DNA of 64,000 nucleotides, taken from Solanum dulcamara. Lineage: Eukaryota > Streptophyta > Magnoliopsida > Solanales > Solanaceae. Both the position numbers and the translations under genes were made by a program. The notes under the pieces were generated by a model, which was given only the letters and a program-made list of their open reading frames with translations, did no database searches and had not been told where the DNA came from. Positions 45,501 to 54,585 of the stretch are shown in pieces; position 1 is the stretch's first letter, and each line of letters starts with the position of its first letter. The DNA is taken from contig NC_077240.1 in assembly GCF_947179165.1 (NCBI RefSeq), positions 24,532,001-24,596,000 on the forward strand, written 5' to 3'.

Positions 45501-48500
45501 CTTATTGACATGAGACTAAAAGGGCAACCAGGGACAAAAAGAATATTATTTAGAGTCAAGGAAGGTAAGGGATTAGCTTGACCGACTCCGCTGCCATGGT
45601 TGGAGAACCATTAGCTAATGTAACAGTGGAAAGGGACTGAGAGTAAGTAATAAAAAAAAAGGGCAGCCCGATGCATTTAAGCTCCCGCTATGCGCAGGGT
45701 CCGGAGAAGGGCCCGACCACAAGGGTCTATTGTACGCAGCCTTACCTTGCATTTCTGCCAGAGGCTGTAAGTAATATTAGACAATAAAGATTTGTTACCA
45801 GAAATGTGGTCAGAAGCGCCTGAGTCCATGACCCAAGGGCCAAGTATGGTGGACTATGAGATACAAGCAATAGGATTACCAACTTGGGCAACAGAAGCTA
45901 TTGATGAAGATGTCTGCTTACTCACCTGATACTAAAGAAAGTCGTTGTATTCTACCTCAGTCAAAGAGAACAATTGATTGGTTGGATTACTAGTGGATTC
46001 AGTTTGAGCAACATGAGCATTCTTTGGTTTACCATGTAGAGAGTAGCACACATCACGAGTATGACCCAATTTGTTTCTGGACTCCTCTTCAAACTCCATA
46101 GCAGGCTGAATTTTCTACAATTGTTCATCATCTATCTGAGATCTTGAATGAAATTCCAGATATCCGACTTGTGATAGAATCTGATCTTTCCTTTCATTCT
46201 AGTTGTTCTTATTGGCTTTGCTCCATTCTTTGAGCTTGACTTTCAATTGACTAAGCTTAGAAGCCAATTGAAGATAAGGTCTGCCAGTGGCATTGAAGAT
46301 ACTCCACCATTCTTTCACCTTGTCTATGAATCTTTCCTTCTTAAGCCACCAATTTTAAAATTTGAAATATGATTTCCTATGTTTCCAATCACCACAGGAT
46401 AATAGGATAGGGTTATGGTCCAAGCCAAGTTGTGGGAGGACACTTTGGCTGATTTAGGAGAAAATCTCATCCCATTGGGAAGAGAACAGGAATCTAGCTA
46501 TTCTTGTGGCACAACTGTGCTTTTGACCTCTCCTCCATGTATAACTTCCTCCAGAAAGAGGAGGATCCAGTAACTCAAGATCACTCATGCATTGGTTGAA
46601 ATCAGCCATGGCTCTAGTTATTCTGTTATAGTTTGTCCTTTCAGAGGGAGATCTGGATCCATTATAGTCCCCACAGATCACCCAAGATCCTTCACATATT
46701 CCTCTAATAGCTGATAATTCCCACCACAATTCTTCTCTTTCTTTTCTGTCAAACTCTGCATATGAAGCAGTAAGATACCAAGTCAAGTCTTGTCTGATCC
46801 CAGATAGTTTACAAATGAACATTTGATTGCCACTATCGATGAGCTCTCCTTTGCATTTCCTCTTGTCCCATAGTACAATGATTCCACCACTTCTACTAAT
46901 GGAGTCCATCCATAACCCCCCCCCCCCCTCTCCACAACCCATTTGTTCCCCAAAGTTGCTGAAAATATTTTTCCACTATCCTCCATAATTTAGGTTCTAC
47001 GAACACATAGATGTCTACTCCCCACTGATGAACTAAGGATTTTATTTGTCTCTTTTTATCCTCATTGTTCAACCCCCTTACATTTCATGTTAAGATTTTC
47101 AACTTCATGATTGCATTGTGGTTGTGGTCCTCCCTATGCTTCTTGATTCACTTCTTGGGTCCCCATCTTTATATATCATTTCATAAATTAGCTACCTGAC
47201 TTCTTTTGAGACTTGTTGAATGGTGTTGTTTGGCTCAGTTGTTATAGTTGTCTTTTCTTATCCCTTTCTTTGGTCTAATTTCAAAAATAGAGCTTCTGTT
47301 TCTATGTGACAACCATTAAACAGAACTCCAAAATTCTTTGCTAGGCTTGATGATGTTGTTTTGCACCCATTCCGTTGAGCTGGCCTCAACCTCCCTACTG
47401 CATTTACTTGAGTCAGATTGGATTGGAGTGGGTTCATCACATTTCAGCAATTATGTCCAAAATCTACCTTGTGTTGTCTGCCTCATCACTTGCAATCAGA
47501 GGCATTGAGTTGTCATGAGAATTTTCCAGTTCTATTGTCGGAATTATGCTTTTCAATCCTTTTTATTGCGTAGGATTGTACCCTCCAGTTCCATGCAAGT
47601 GTCAATCTCTCCCTTGTGCAGATTTTTTGATGTTACATCCTAGAAATTTTGAGATACAAAAGGCTCTTGAGGAAAAAGATTTTTTGGGCCAAAGGGTTTA
47701 ATTTTTGTCCCACCTATAGAGCCCAAAAAATTCCCCTCCTTCAGATGCCCAAAAGTTTGCTTTACAAAAAGAGGTGGACCCTCTCTTCTGAATGTGTCAC
47801 TTGAGGGTGTGTCAGTTGTCCCCCTTTCCTTTTCTAGCATAAAGGTAATTATTGACTTGGTGTATTCAGAGCATGACCATTTTTCATGGAAGGACCACAT
47901 CCAACATACTCTGCAGGCAAAGTAGGTTGTACCTCACCTCAAGAGGGTCGTCGTTCTCTCTCTTCCTCCGAGCTGTTCTCTCTTTTTTCCAGTTTTCGGT
48001 GGGTCGTCAGTTTTTGATAGGTCGTTGGTAGCTCCGAATAGATTGGGAGTGAGAAGATCAGATCTCCATCTCCGACATCAATGGTTAACAAAATCTTCTC
48101 TCGTGGTTCCTTCACACGGATCCTATCTGTTTCCAGCCATCCACCACATCTCTCCCCGATGTCCCTAAAGGTGGAGTTGGACCAAAGATTAGAGGAAGAC
48201 CCACCACTCAAATCCAAACCCATCAAGGTTTGAACTACTAGGTAGGGTTCCGACGGTCGGTGACCACCATTGTAGCATCAGATGTCTGTTTTGCCTCAGT
48301 TCAATATTAAAACAATTATGTCGTTGTTCTCAAATGGAATTCGAAGAGGAATTGGGATTCATCCATGTCGTGTACTTGAACTCCCTAGGCTCCATTACAA
48401 GTTTGTTGAGCCTATCTCCTGATGTCGTTACGAGTTGTAGTCTTCATCTACTGTGAAACTCCCCACCAAGGATCTGTCTAGTAGGCCATTTTCCTCTATG

Positions 48501-51500
48501 TTCTTGAAAAGCATCTCTTTGTAGCTCTTCTCCCCTCTGGTTTGGTTGAGGAGTTTAGGCTGTTTGTTTGTAATTAATATTGTATGATATCTTTTTTTTT
48601 GGAAAATGGTAATTGTTTCTATTTCTATAAAACAGTACAACCTTTGTACTGAAAACCATATTTACTTAAGGAAACTCTAATAAAACTAACCTATCCCTAT
48701 AATGAGTCTAAGACATCAATGATAGAGACAGTATCATTAGAGTACATCTGATTACACCAAAAACACAGATTCAAAATGCAATTCAGTTTGACTTGTTGCA
48801 TACTACTCTCCCTATTCTCAAAAACTCTAAGGTTGCTCTCTTTCCATATTGTCCACCATATAGTGGCAGGGACAATTCTCCAATTACTTATGTTTTTGCT
48901 TGTGACCCTGCTTCTTCCCATCTATATAGAGCCTCTGAAATTCTCCTATGATATCTATTCATGAATTTTTTTATTTTGCAACTAGAATATCCCATACCTC
49001 ATTGAATGTGTTTTCTGGCAAGATAATTACTGCTCTGTCATTTCCTTTAGCAGTAATCATTGAGACGAATCTTCCATATTAATTAAACTTTTGTGTTAAG
49101 AAAATGTTGGTTGTGTTATCTTACCAATTCCAAGACTTGAAGGTCTTTCCCCTATCCATTATGCTATATATATATATATATTGTTTTTCTCTCTTACTTG
49201 GGACTGTGACTTTTAAGCCAAGGGTCTTTCGAAAACAACCTCTCTATCTCCATGAGGTAGGGGTAAGGTCAGCGTACATCTTACCCTCGCCAGACCCCAA
49301 TTGTGGAATTTCACTGGGTATGTTGTTGTTGTTGTTGTTGTTGAAGGTCTTTCCCCTATTCTCTGATGCTTCTTGGGCCTTTTGCATATCCAAGACTGGC
49401 TCACTTGCAATCAGTCTGCTCATATGGTGTCTTGCACTTTCGATCCAGTCATACAACAACAACAACATACCCAGTGAAATCCCACAAGTGGGGTCTGAGG
49501 AGGATAGGATGTACGCAGACCTTACCACTACCTCATGGAGGTAGAGAGGCTGTTTTCGAAAGACCCTCGGCTCAAAAGTCACAATTCCAAGTATGAGAGA
49601 AAAACAATATATATAGCATAATGAAAAAAAAATGCAATGCAAAATTTACAAGACAAGAACAATAACTATAGCAAAGTACTACGATAATCAAAGGCAATAG
49701 CAACACAACTATAAAGACATGCCTAGACTTACGACAACCCTAAACCGACACATGGCAAGACATCATTCTATCCCTACTAGCCTTCTACCCTAATCTGCGA
49801 CCTCCACTCTTTTCTATCTAAGGTCATGTCCTCGGTGATATGGAGTAGTGTCATATCTTGTCTAATCACCTCTCTCCAATACTTTTTTGGTCTACCCCTA
49901 CCCCTCGCACCTCCTAACTGGGGCGTCGACACCCCTCCTCTACACATGTCTAAACCATCTCAGTCTCGCTTCTCTCATCTTGTCGACCACAGATGCCACT
50001 CCTATCTTCTCCCGAATAACCTCATTCTTGATCTTATCACTCCTAGCCATCTCAGTCTCGTTTCTCTCATCTTGTCGACCACAGATGTCACTCCTATCTT
50101 CTCCCGAATAACCTCATTCTTGATCTTATCACTCCTAGTGTGTCCACACATCCATCTCAGCATTCTCATCTCCGCAACATGCATCTTCTGAACATGAGAG
50201 TTCTTTACTGGCCAGCACTCCACTCCATATAACAACGATGGTCTAACCACCATTCTGTAGAACTTACCTTTAAGTTTAGGTGGTACTTTCTTATCACACA
50301 GGACTCCAGAGGCTAGCCTCCATTTCAACCATGTTGCCCCAATGCGGTGCGTGACATCATCATCGATGTTCCCACTACTCTGAATGATGGATCCAAGATA
50401 TTTAAAGCCTTCTATCTTGGGGGTAGGTTGGGTGGCAAGCATCACTTCCCTGCCCTCTTCATCCATCGCAACATTAAATTTCGATCCAGTCATACCAAAT
50501 CCTTGATTTGGATTTAGATTTTGTGATGTTGTAAGATTTGCCCCCGAGGCGGAATAAAATTTTGTTGTCCATGAAAAAAATGACCCAACTTTTTTGTTTT
50601 TGAAACTGGTAATGTTGTATTTCAATACCGTAGACCTTCCAAAAAATAAAAGATAAAACAGAGAAAATAAAACTTATAAAGATCCTAACAAGTCTACTCA
50701 AGGGTCATCCGGACATTATTTTAGCAACAAGCTGAAACTTTTGAAAGCTAAATTAACCGAGTGGAATGCTACCAATTATGGCAATTTGGCGAGGAAAACA
50801 GAGTTTCTGAATCAATTAACAACTCTTGATTGAGACAAGGGGATCCTCTCTCTGTTTGAATCATTTCCTCAGAGTTCATTTCTATGTTCATTGGTTCTCT
50901 GTACTTGTCAATGGAGAGCCAGTGGGTTTCTTTAATGCTGAATGAGGATTGAGACAAGGGGATCCTCCCCCCTTTCTGTTTATATTAGCAATGGAAGGGT
51001 TTCACAGCTTGATGAGGCTAGCCACACAAAACAGATGGTTAAGGGGCTTCCAAATAGGAGACAAGAATTGGAAGGAAAAGAAATTAATCAGCTCTTGTAT
51101 GCAAATGATACCTTAATCTTCTGTGACCCTGAGATTGAACAATCGAGACACATCAGACTGATTCCAATTCTTTTTAAGTTGTAGCAGGCCTAAGGGCAAA
51201 AAGTAGTTTAATCTCCATCAAGAAATTTCTCAAATTCAGATTTTGGCAAGTATACTGGGGTGTAAAGTAGAGGGACGGTGTAGAGTAGAGGGACTACCTA
51301 CCACTTATTTGGGAATGCCACTAGGTAGTAGACACAAAGCTTTGGAAATTTGGGATGAGATCATTGAAAAGACAGAAAAGAAGTTAGCAAGATGGAAAGC
51401 TCAATACCTCTCCTTGGGAGGTCGAGTCATACTTATAAAATTCAATACTGGATTCAGTTCCCACCTATGTAATGTCTCTATTCCCTATTCCCTCAAAGGT

Positions 51501-53607
51501 GGTTTAAAAATTGTATAAACTCATAAGAAAATTCCTTTGAAAAGAGGCAAAGAGGAAAAGGGCTACTATCTAGTGAATTGGAATATAGCGATGCTTAACA
51601 AATCAAGGGGAGGTCTGCACATTAGAAACTTGAAAGTGCAAAATGAAAGTCTCCTAATGTAATGGTTGTGGAGATATATCAGCAAGGAGAGAACCCTCTG
51701 GAAGGAAGTGATAGTGGAAAAATATTGTGAGCTTAATCCATGCATATGGTTGGGGAGTGTGGAGGTCCATCAAAGCTAGGTGGGACTCAATGGAAGAAGA
51801 ACTGACTTTAAAGGTGGAGAATGGCATCAAAGTCAAATTCTGGAAAGAAGTTTGGATCAGTCAAATCTCTCTGGGTGAAGTATTTCCAGAGTTATACACT
51901 ATAAGCAACAACCCAGAAGCCAAAATCAGTGATTGTTGGACAGCACAAAGGCGGGATCTCTCCTTCAGGAGGTTTTTGAATGATTGGGAGGAAGACAGAG
52001 TAGCATCCCTACTGGAAATGCTGGATGGAGTTAATATTTCTACAAATGTTCCTGATAGAGTTACCAGGATCCACACCAATGAGGGTGTTTACACAGTTAA
52101 CAGTGCCTACTGGAGAAGGTGCAGGAATAGACATGTGTAGACAATATAACTAGAATAGCATATGGAAAGGATTGATACTACCAAGGTGAAATGCTACACT
52201 TGGCTAGTTATTAAGAGAGCATGTCACACTCAAGAAGTGTTGCGGAAAAAAGGAATGCCACTAGTTCCAGGCGTACTTTATGTAACTTGACAGAAGAAAC
52301 AAACAATCATCTATTCTTACATTGCAAAGTACACCTCTCAACTATGGGAACTCTTCCTAAACATTTCCGGGCAACGCTACTAAGCTAGTCCACGTAAGAT
52401 ACTTCTGATCTTCTAAACTGCTGGATTAGAGAGGGGGGTGGAGGAGGCAGCAAGACTCAAAAAAGATGGTGGAAACTGACTCCTTCATATATTTGGTGGT
52501 CAGTTTGGAGAGAAAGGAAAGGGTAGATGTTTTGAAGATAAATCCACTTCCATTCACAAAGTCAAATGTAATTGTTTAGTATCTTTACTTTTTTTGTGTA
52601 AACAATTATGTATAGATGACGTAAATCAAGTCAGAACTGATAGGAAGCTTGTACAGAACTGATAGGAAGCTTGTAAATTTTGTTTGGGTCATGGTTGTAT
52701 CCTTTTTAATGGTGGCCAACATTTCCTTAATGTTGAAGAATACTACTTACCAATTGTAAAAAAGAAAAAAGAAAAAACTCTTCATGTTTTGCAGGAACAA
52801 AAAAAACCTCACTGATGATGAATTGATACACAAAGACAACATAGCAATGAAATCTGAGGAAATTACAAAAATATGAAGAATTACCAAGGAGGCAAAAATC
52901 AAGATTTTTCTTCTTTTTATTTTTGAGAAAGAAAAATCAAGAATTTTATGGCTAAAGCAAGGTGATAAGAGCACCTAGTTCTTTCACAGGATGGCCAATG
53001 CACACATGAGATTTAAAACTCTGCACCATGAGCTAGAGGTGTTCGGTATTTTATTTGTCCAATTATTATCTCCGCCTTAAAAGTGACTACTTTCCAAATA
53101 CATTTGAAACAGTGACTAAACTTTGATTGCCGGCTCAAAAACAGGTCATTCCATCCTTATATTTTCCACTCAAACTAACTTAGTTTTCCAAGAAATCTCA
53201 CTGACTGGGTTAGTCCAGTTACATCAAACAAGCTCTTTTTAAAGCTATGATTTCACCTAAGGGAATAGATGTTGAACAGCTAAAAACAGCTTACTAGGCA
53301 TTCTCAATCGAAAATACACATATGCAACAGAATTACAAGAGAATTACAAAAGTTGAAAAGAAAGAAACTCCGGGACATTGATATCCAAATTAGAAAAAAA
53401 AAACTTGGTTGTGATCAAATAAATAGCTGAATAAGGATCCAATGCAAGCCTACTGGTAATAGCTTAGAGCAAAAGAGAAATATAAAAATTTATGAGCCAA
53501 AAAGAATACAGAGAACTACATTCAGTATTTTCTTCTCCTAAAACCAAATATAAGTTCATTTCAAGGAAGGAAACTTAACGCACCTCTTCGTCGTTCCAAT
53601 TAAACAT
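27521..53607 (-). CDS. LNK2: LNK2, clock- and light-regulated transcriptional coactivator, seven exons
   Basis: Coding exons on minus: 53584-53607, 40687-41047, 40421-40550, 38707-39013, 34806-35459, 34575-34720, 27521-27869. They sum to 1971 bp (656 residues), and all six junctions are GT-AG with matching phases (0,1,2,0,0,2). Exon 1 encodes only MFNWNDEE. Exon 2 continues [20 protein letters not shown]. Exon 3 has [20 protein letters not shown]. Exon 4 has NPLFGDTS and [12 protein letters not shown]. Exon 5 has [19 protein letters not shown] then a Gln run and [17 protein letters not shown]. Exon 6 has [18 protein letters not shown]. Exon 7 has [14 protein letters not shown]. These blocks match Arabidopsis LNK2 as I know it, in order and overall length. 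LNK proteins lack a DNA-binding domain; in the nucleus REVEILLE MYB factors recruit them to activate evening clock genes such as PRR5 and TOC1. In tomato, loss of LNK2 during domestication slowed the clock under light. This copy is intact despite introns of 12536, 136, 1407, 3247, 85 and 6705 bp. Confidence 0.92.
28205..29925 (+). mobile_element. Decayed 5'-truncated L1 LINE in LNK2 intron 6
   Basis: The plus strand shows, with frame breaks, the RT motif LLYADDAM near 28240, [20 protein letters not shown] and [15 protein letters not shown] (about 28435-28580), and [20 protein letters not shown] (28790). It then shows the zf-RVT region with [18 protein letters not shown] and [19 protein letters not shown] (29340-29490). 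The 3' end reaches AATACAAAAATGTTTCC and an A-tail near 29925. Several stop codons are present. It is antisense to LNK2 and forms much of the last intron. The left border (28020-28205) is uncertain. Confidence 0.75.
30360..31436 (-). mobile_element. TRIM-like LTR retrotransposon with both LTRs
   Basis: Two direct repeats of 264 and 263 bp (30360-30623 and 31174-31436) are roughly 95 percent alike by eye. Each runs TGTTGAAATTTGC ... AAACCAACA on minus, with TG...CA ends. On minus, the right copy is followed by GTGGTATCAAGAGC, an initiator-Met tRNA primer-binding site (about 31160-31173), and the left copy is preceded by the polypurine tract AAAGGGGGAG (about 30624-30633). The 550-bp interior cannot encode the usual polyprotein. 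A short frame has a Cys/His-like cluster and a Lys-rich run that might be a gag remnant. Flanking 5-bp repeats do not match (AGAAT, ACTAC). Non-autonomous, in LNK2 intron 6, same strand as LNK2. Confidence 0.8.
31806..32225 (+). mobile_element. Copia-type 3' LTR with preceding polypurine tract
   Basis: GCTAAGGGGGAG immediately precedes TGTTAAGAATTCATC, and the segment ends AAAATATCCAACA, fitting a polypurine tract plus a 420-bp LTR with TGTT/AACA termini. A little internal DNA upstream (from about 31690) belongs to the same element. No 5' LTR or coding region is seen, so it is a truncated relic in LNK2 intron 6. Confidence 0.65.
32226..34574. other. Remaining LNK2 intron 6 sequence
   Basis: No exon is supported. 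AAAATGGGACAGAGGGAGTG near 32338 and a similar AAAATAGTACAGAGGCAGT near 32420 are the CTCCCTCCGTCCCATTTT-type termini of Stowaway-like MITEs, here degenerate. Short frames around 32874-33065 show no recognisable domain. Confidence 0.4.
36721..36996. mobile_element. 276-bp hairpin MITE, Mutator-type
   Basis: The whole element is nearly palindromic. GGCATAATAAATATTTATGC at the left pairs with TATATTTATTATGCC at the right, and the arms continue through ACTTGTATAGAGTTGAACAA and its complement almost to the centre (CCTACGTG...CACGTAGG). The flanks TAAAAAAAAT (36711-36720) and TAAAAAAT (36997-37004) could be an 8-10 bp target duplication altered in the A-run. The long terminal repeats and GGC start recall the Mutator-like element at 777. 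Located in LNK2 intron 4. The frames on both strands within it are mirror artefacts. Confidence 0.75.
38063..38240. repeat. Minisatellite, four copies of 44 bp
   Basis: Copies of GTTAGAGACTGAGGCATAGT plus a TTGTTGTTGTATATGTAGT tail start at 38063, 38107, 38151 and 38195 with strict 44-bp spacing and few differences (GTTAGAG/GTTAGGG). Located in LNK2 intron 4. Confidence 0.92.
39080..39511 (-). mobile_element. RTE/TS-tailed insertion with 26-bp flanking repeats
   Basis: 39080-39201 is the (TTG)n-terminated RTE/TS tail on minus (AACAACAACAACAGCAGCAT, GTGTACGCAGACCTTACC). The next 310 bp resemble neither RTE coding sequence nor the TS tRNA head. The entire segment is bounded by 26-bp repeats at 39054-39079 and 39512-39537, differing at two positions. 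The (TTG)n tail abuts one of them, as expected for target-primed insertion. It lies in LNK2 intron 3, and the repeat at 39054 is only 41 bp from exon 4. Confidence 0.6.
40056..40177 (-). mobile_element. RTE/TS-type tail fragment
   Basis: ACAACAACAACATACCACAT, TGGGGTCTGGGGAGGGTAGA, GTGTACACAGACCTTACC and GATAGATCCCCAACTCAAG are the conserved tail block shared by RTE LINEs and the TS SINE. It is about 120 bp, 5'-truncated, in LNK2 intron 3, on the same strand as LNK2. Confidence 0.8.
41633..42903 (-). mobile_element. L1 LINE insertion with twin-primed internal inversion
   Basis: The outer 17-bp repeats AATGTAAGTGTTTAGAT (41616-41632) and AATGTAAGAGTTTAGAT (42904-42920) differ at one base. From 42075 down to 41633 the minus strand carries the L1 3' part: [33 protein letters not shown], 3' untranslated region and A-tail. 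From about 42090 to 42903 the plus strand carries the upstream part: [28 protein letters not shown] and the zf-RVT region, ending at the codons for HCNV. In the parent LINE the end of the inverted block and the start of the 3' block are adjacent. This is the product expected from twin priming during target-primed reverse transcription. Located in LNK2 intron 1. Confidence 0.85.
42968..43890 (+). mobile_element. LTR retrotransposon 5' LTR, primer site and partial gag
   Basis: An LTR of 332 bp (42968-43299) starts TGTAACAGC and ends CTTGTTACA. One base later TGGTATCAGAGCC (43301-43313) is the initiator-Met primer-binding site. A gag-like region follows with frame breaks, ending in [12 protein letters not shown], the FP-x-F/L-x-G block at the start of many plant gypsy gag domains. 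The element is cut off there by the 3' end of the neighbouring copia relic. No pol genes or second LTR are present. Confidence 0.65.
43895..46135 (-). mobile_element. Scrambled copia-type retrotransposon relic
   Basis: On minus, from high to low coordinate: a gag zinc-knuckle-like segment (GHTRDVCYS), the protease motif [14 protein letters not shown] near 45820, and the GAG-pre-integrase block with [17 protein letters not shown] (about 45320). Next come the integrase core with [17 protein letters not shown] and FRSDNAREY (45200-44940) and the integrase end with [14 protein letters not shown] (about 44590). The reverse transcriptase piece at about 44265-44530 then lies on plus ([38 protein letters not shown]). 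The RNase H end returns on minus ([18 protein letters not shown], about 44250), followed by a polypurine tract and an LTR start TGTTAGAATCCTAGG near 44060. So the RT segment is inverted and neighbouring parts are lost. An Au SINE splits the protease region. Confidence 0.75.
45653..45766 (-). mobile_element. 5'-truncated Au SINE with 10-bp target duplication
   Basis: On minus: ACAGCCTCTGGCAGAAATGC, AAGGCTGCGTACAATAGACC, CCGGACCCTGCGCATAGCGG, GGGCTGCCC and then a T-run. These are the diagnostic body and 3' end of the Au SINE family; the tRNA-like head is missing. Perfect 10-bp repeats GTAAGTAATA flank it at 45643-45652 and 45767-45776. It lies between the protease motif and the next copia segment, so it postdates the copia insertion. 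Confidence 0.9.
48592..48946 (-). mobile_element. Short 5'-truncated L1 3' end nested in an older L1
   Basis: On minus it encodes the L1 C-terminal block [20 protein letters not shown] and [11 protein letters not shown], then a 3' untranslated region and an A-tail (T-run at 48592-48600 on plus). The 9-bp repeats TATGATATC at 48583-48591 and 48947-48955 flank it. The flanks on both sides are consecutive ORF1 sequence of the host L1. Confidence 0.8.
49156..49340 (+). mobile_element. Short RTE LINE 3' end with 19-bp target duplication
   Basis: It runs from CCATTATGCTATATATA through AAGCCAAGGGTCTTTCGAAA and the tail block to GGGTATG(TTG)n. TTGAAGGTCTTTCCCCTAT occurs at 49137-49155 and 49341-49359, a perfect 19-bp duplication (the last TTG could belong to the tail). 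The 5' part matches the 3' untranslated region of the RTE at 49455-50479 in inverse orientation. Nested in the older L1 ORF1. Confidence 0.88.
49455..50479 (-). mobile_element. 5'-truncated RTE LINE with perfect 17-bp target duplication
   Basis: TTTCGATCCAGTCATAC occurs at 49438-49454 and 50480-50496. On minus the insert begins [20 protein letters not shown], continues [58 protein letters not shown] and [20 protein letters not shown], the C-terminal part of an RTE reverse transcriptase. It ends with the tail block and (TTG)n (CAACAACAACAACATACCC on plus). The coding part is largely open, so it is younger than the 1586-3268 copy. It contains a 92-bp tandem duplication. Confidence 0.92.
49955..50138. 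repeat. 92-bp tandem duplication inside the RTE LINE
   Basis: CCATCTCAGTCTCGCTTCTC at 49955 recurs at 50047 (CCATCTCAGTCTCGTTTCTC). The two 92-bp copies are almost identical through CTTGATCTTATCACTCCTAG. It duplicates codons for [18 protein letters not shown] and shifts the RTE frame. Confidence 0.88.
50700..52778 (+). mobile_element. Decayed L1 LINE (RT to 3' end) in LNK2 intron 1
   Basis: Plus-strand pieces: [20 protein letters not shown] near 50730, [20 protein letters not shown] near 50960, [20 protein letters not shown] and [14 protein letters not shown] (51290-51440). These are followed by [20 protein letters not shown] and [20 protein letters not shown] (51820-52020), then a damaged zf-RVT region ([17 protein letters not shown] near 52320) and an A-rich tail (52758-52778). 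The motif ATTGAGACAAGGGGATCCTC occurs twice (50832 and 50947), so a small rearrangement happened near the RT core. It points opposite to the L1 at 46140-50580, giving LNK2 intron 1 large inverted L1 blocks. Confidence 0.75.
52779..53583. other. Residual LNK2 intron 1 sequence next to exon 1
   Basis: About 800 bp with no recognised transposon or exon. The donor GTGCGT (on minus) follows GAAGAG at 53578-53583. This may be the ancestral part of the intron. Confidence 0.4.
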
Positions 53608-54130
53608 ATCAGTAAAACCGACAATGTCTATCTACTCCGAAGCACTTCAAATTTAGCCCAAACATGGCCGATTTTTCTTCACTGGATCAGTTTATACATT
53701 TCAACCAAACAAAAAAAAACTAGCCACTGAAAATTGATATTCAACAGGAATTTCGCCGGAGATTCACAGAGGAAATCTATATATTCACAAAAAGACCTAT
53801 GCCGGGGATTCACTTTGGCTTTAGGGGGGTACAAGACGAGAGAGTGATGTTGTGTGGGGGGAAAGTTTGTGGTTGTGTTTTTCGAGTGAAGGCGCGCGTG
53901 GGACCCTAGACTACTTGAGGCGAGTGGGTTAATTTGTATGGATGCTACTTTCTACACGTGTTAACAGGCGTATCTAAGGTTGTGGCTGATGAATTTCGGA
54001 TCTAATGTTGAATTTCTACTGGTTTACTTGAACTTCTAAAGGGATCATTAGAAATAAAAATAAATAGTCATGCCTCCACTGGATAGACCGAACGAAATCC
54101 CCCTCTATCACTTCATTCAGTTGATACGTA
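53608..54130 (-). promoter_or_regulatory. LNK2 5' leader and promoter region
   Basis: The sequence upstream of the LNK2 ATG. A palindromic G-box CACGTG lies at 53955-53960, about 350 bp upstream of the ATG. G-boxes bind bHLH/bZIP factors including PIFs and HY5, which fits the light regulation known for LNK genes. I looked for an evening element (AAAATATCT) near the start and did not see one. The transcription start is not determined. Confidence 0.4.
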
Positions 54131-54320
54131 TAGGGGACCACTCGTGGAATAAAATTTGGTATCTTATTTGGTTATCATGCTTGAGATAACGTATTTCATC
54201 ATTTATATTATAGAGATAAAATAAATTATTCCATATACATGGTGGGATAACTTGTCCCACAATAATCAATTTCAGAATAATTAATTTTGGATTAAGTTGT
54301 TTCCAACCAAACGGACCCTA
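54131..54320. mobile_element. MITE-like element upstream of LNK2
   Basis: Begins TAGGGGACCACTCG and ends CCAACCAAACGGACCCTA, an imperfect inverted pair of the TAGGGTCCGTTTGGTT type. Inside are GGGATAACTTGTCCCAC and several TAATTTATTCC words as in the intronic copy at 12308-12442. No clean target duplication was found. Confidence 0.5.
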
Positions 54321-54585
54321 AATTTATAAGGTTGGTCCTTTGTATTTAGGAGAAACTACTTAATTACGCAAATATTCCTACCATATTTAATAATTTTCTC
54401 TACAGTTTGAAATAATTATATTTTATTTAATTAATAATTTCATATAAGATTTCAAGTCATATGCATCTAGATAAATGTTTGACAACCCCTTCTAGAAAGA
54501 AATGTCCAACGAAGTCCACCCTATCAGGTAACCAACCCACCGCAAATCATCAAATCCACCCGATCCACTGGATTCCAAATCACCA

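Larger units (their letters stand above)
46140..50580 (-). mobile_element. Decayed L1 LINE (ORF1 plus endonuclease) hosting three later insertions
   Basis: The minus strand reads ORF1 pieces from about 50560 (GFGMTG), through [20 protein letters not shown] (about 49060) and [20 protein letters not shown] (about 48150), down to about 47640. ORF2 then starts near 47108 with [19 protein letters not shown] (a TGA where Trp is expected), the endonuclease segment [44 protein letters not shown], and ends near 46140 before the reverse transcriptase. The 3' two thirds are missing, replaced by the copia relic. ORF1 is interrupted by insertions at 48592-48946, 49156-49340 and 49455-50479, each with its own target duplication. 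The right border near 50580-50700 is unclear and may include another L1 3' end. Inside LNK2 intron 1, same strand as LNK2. Confidence 0.7.
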
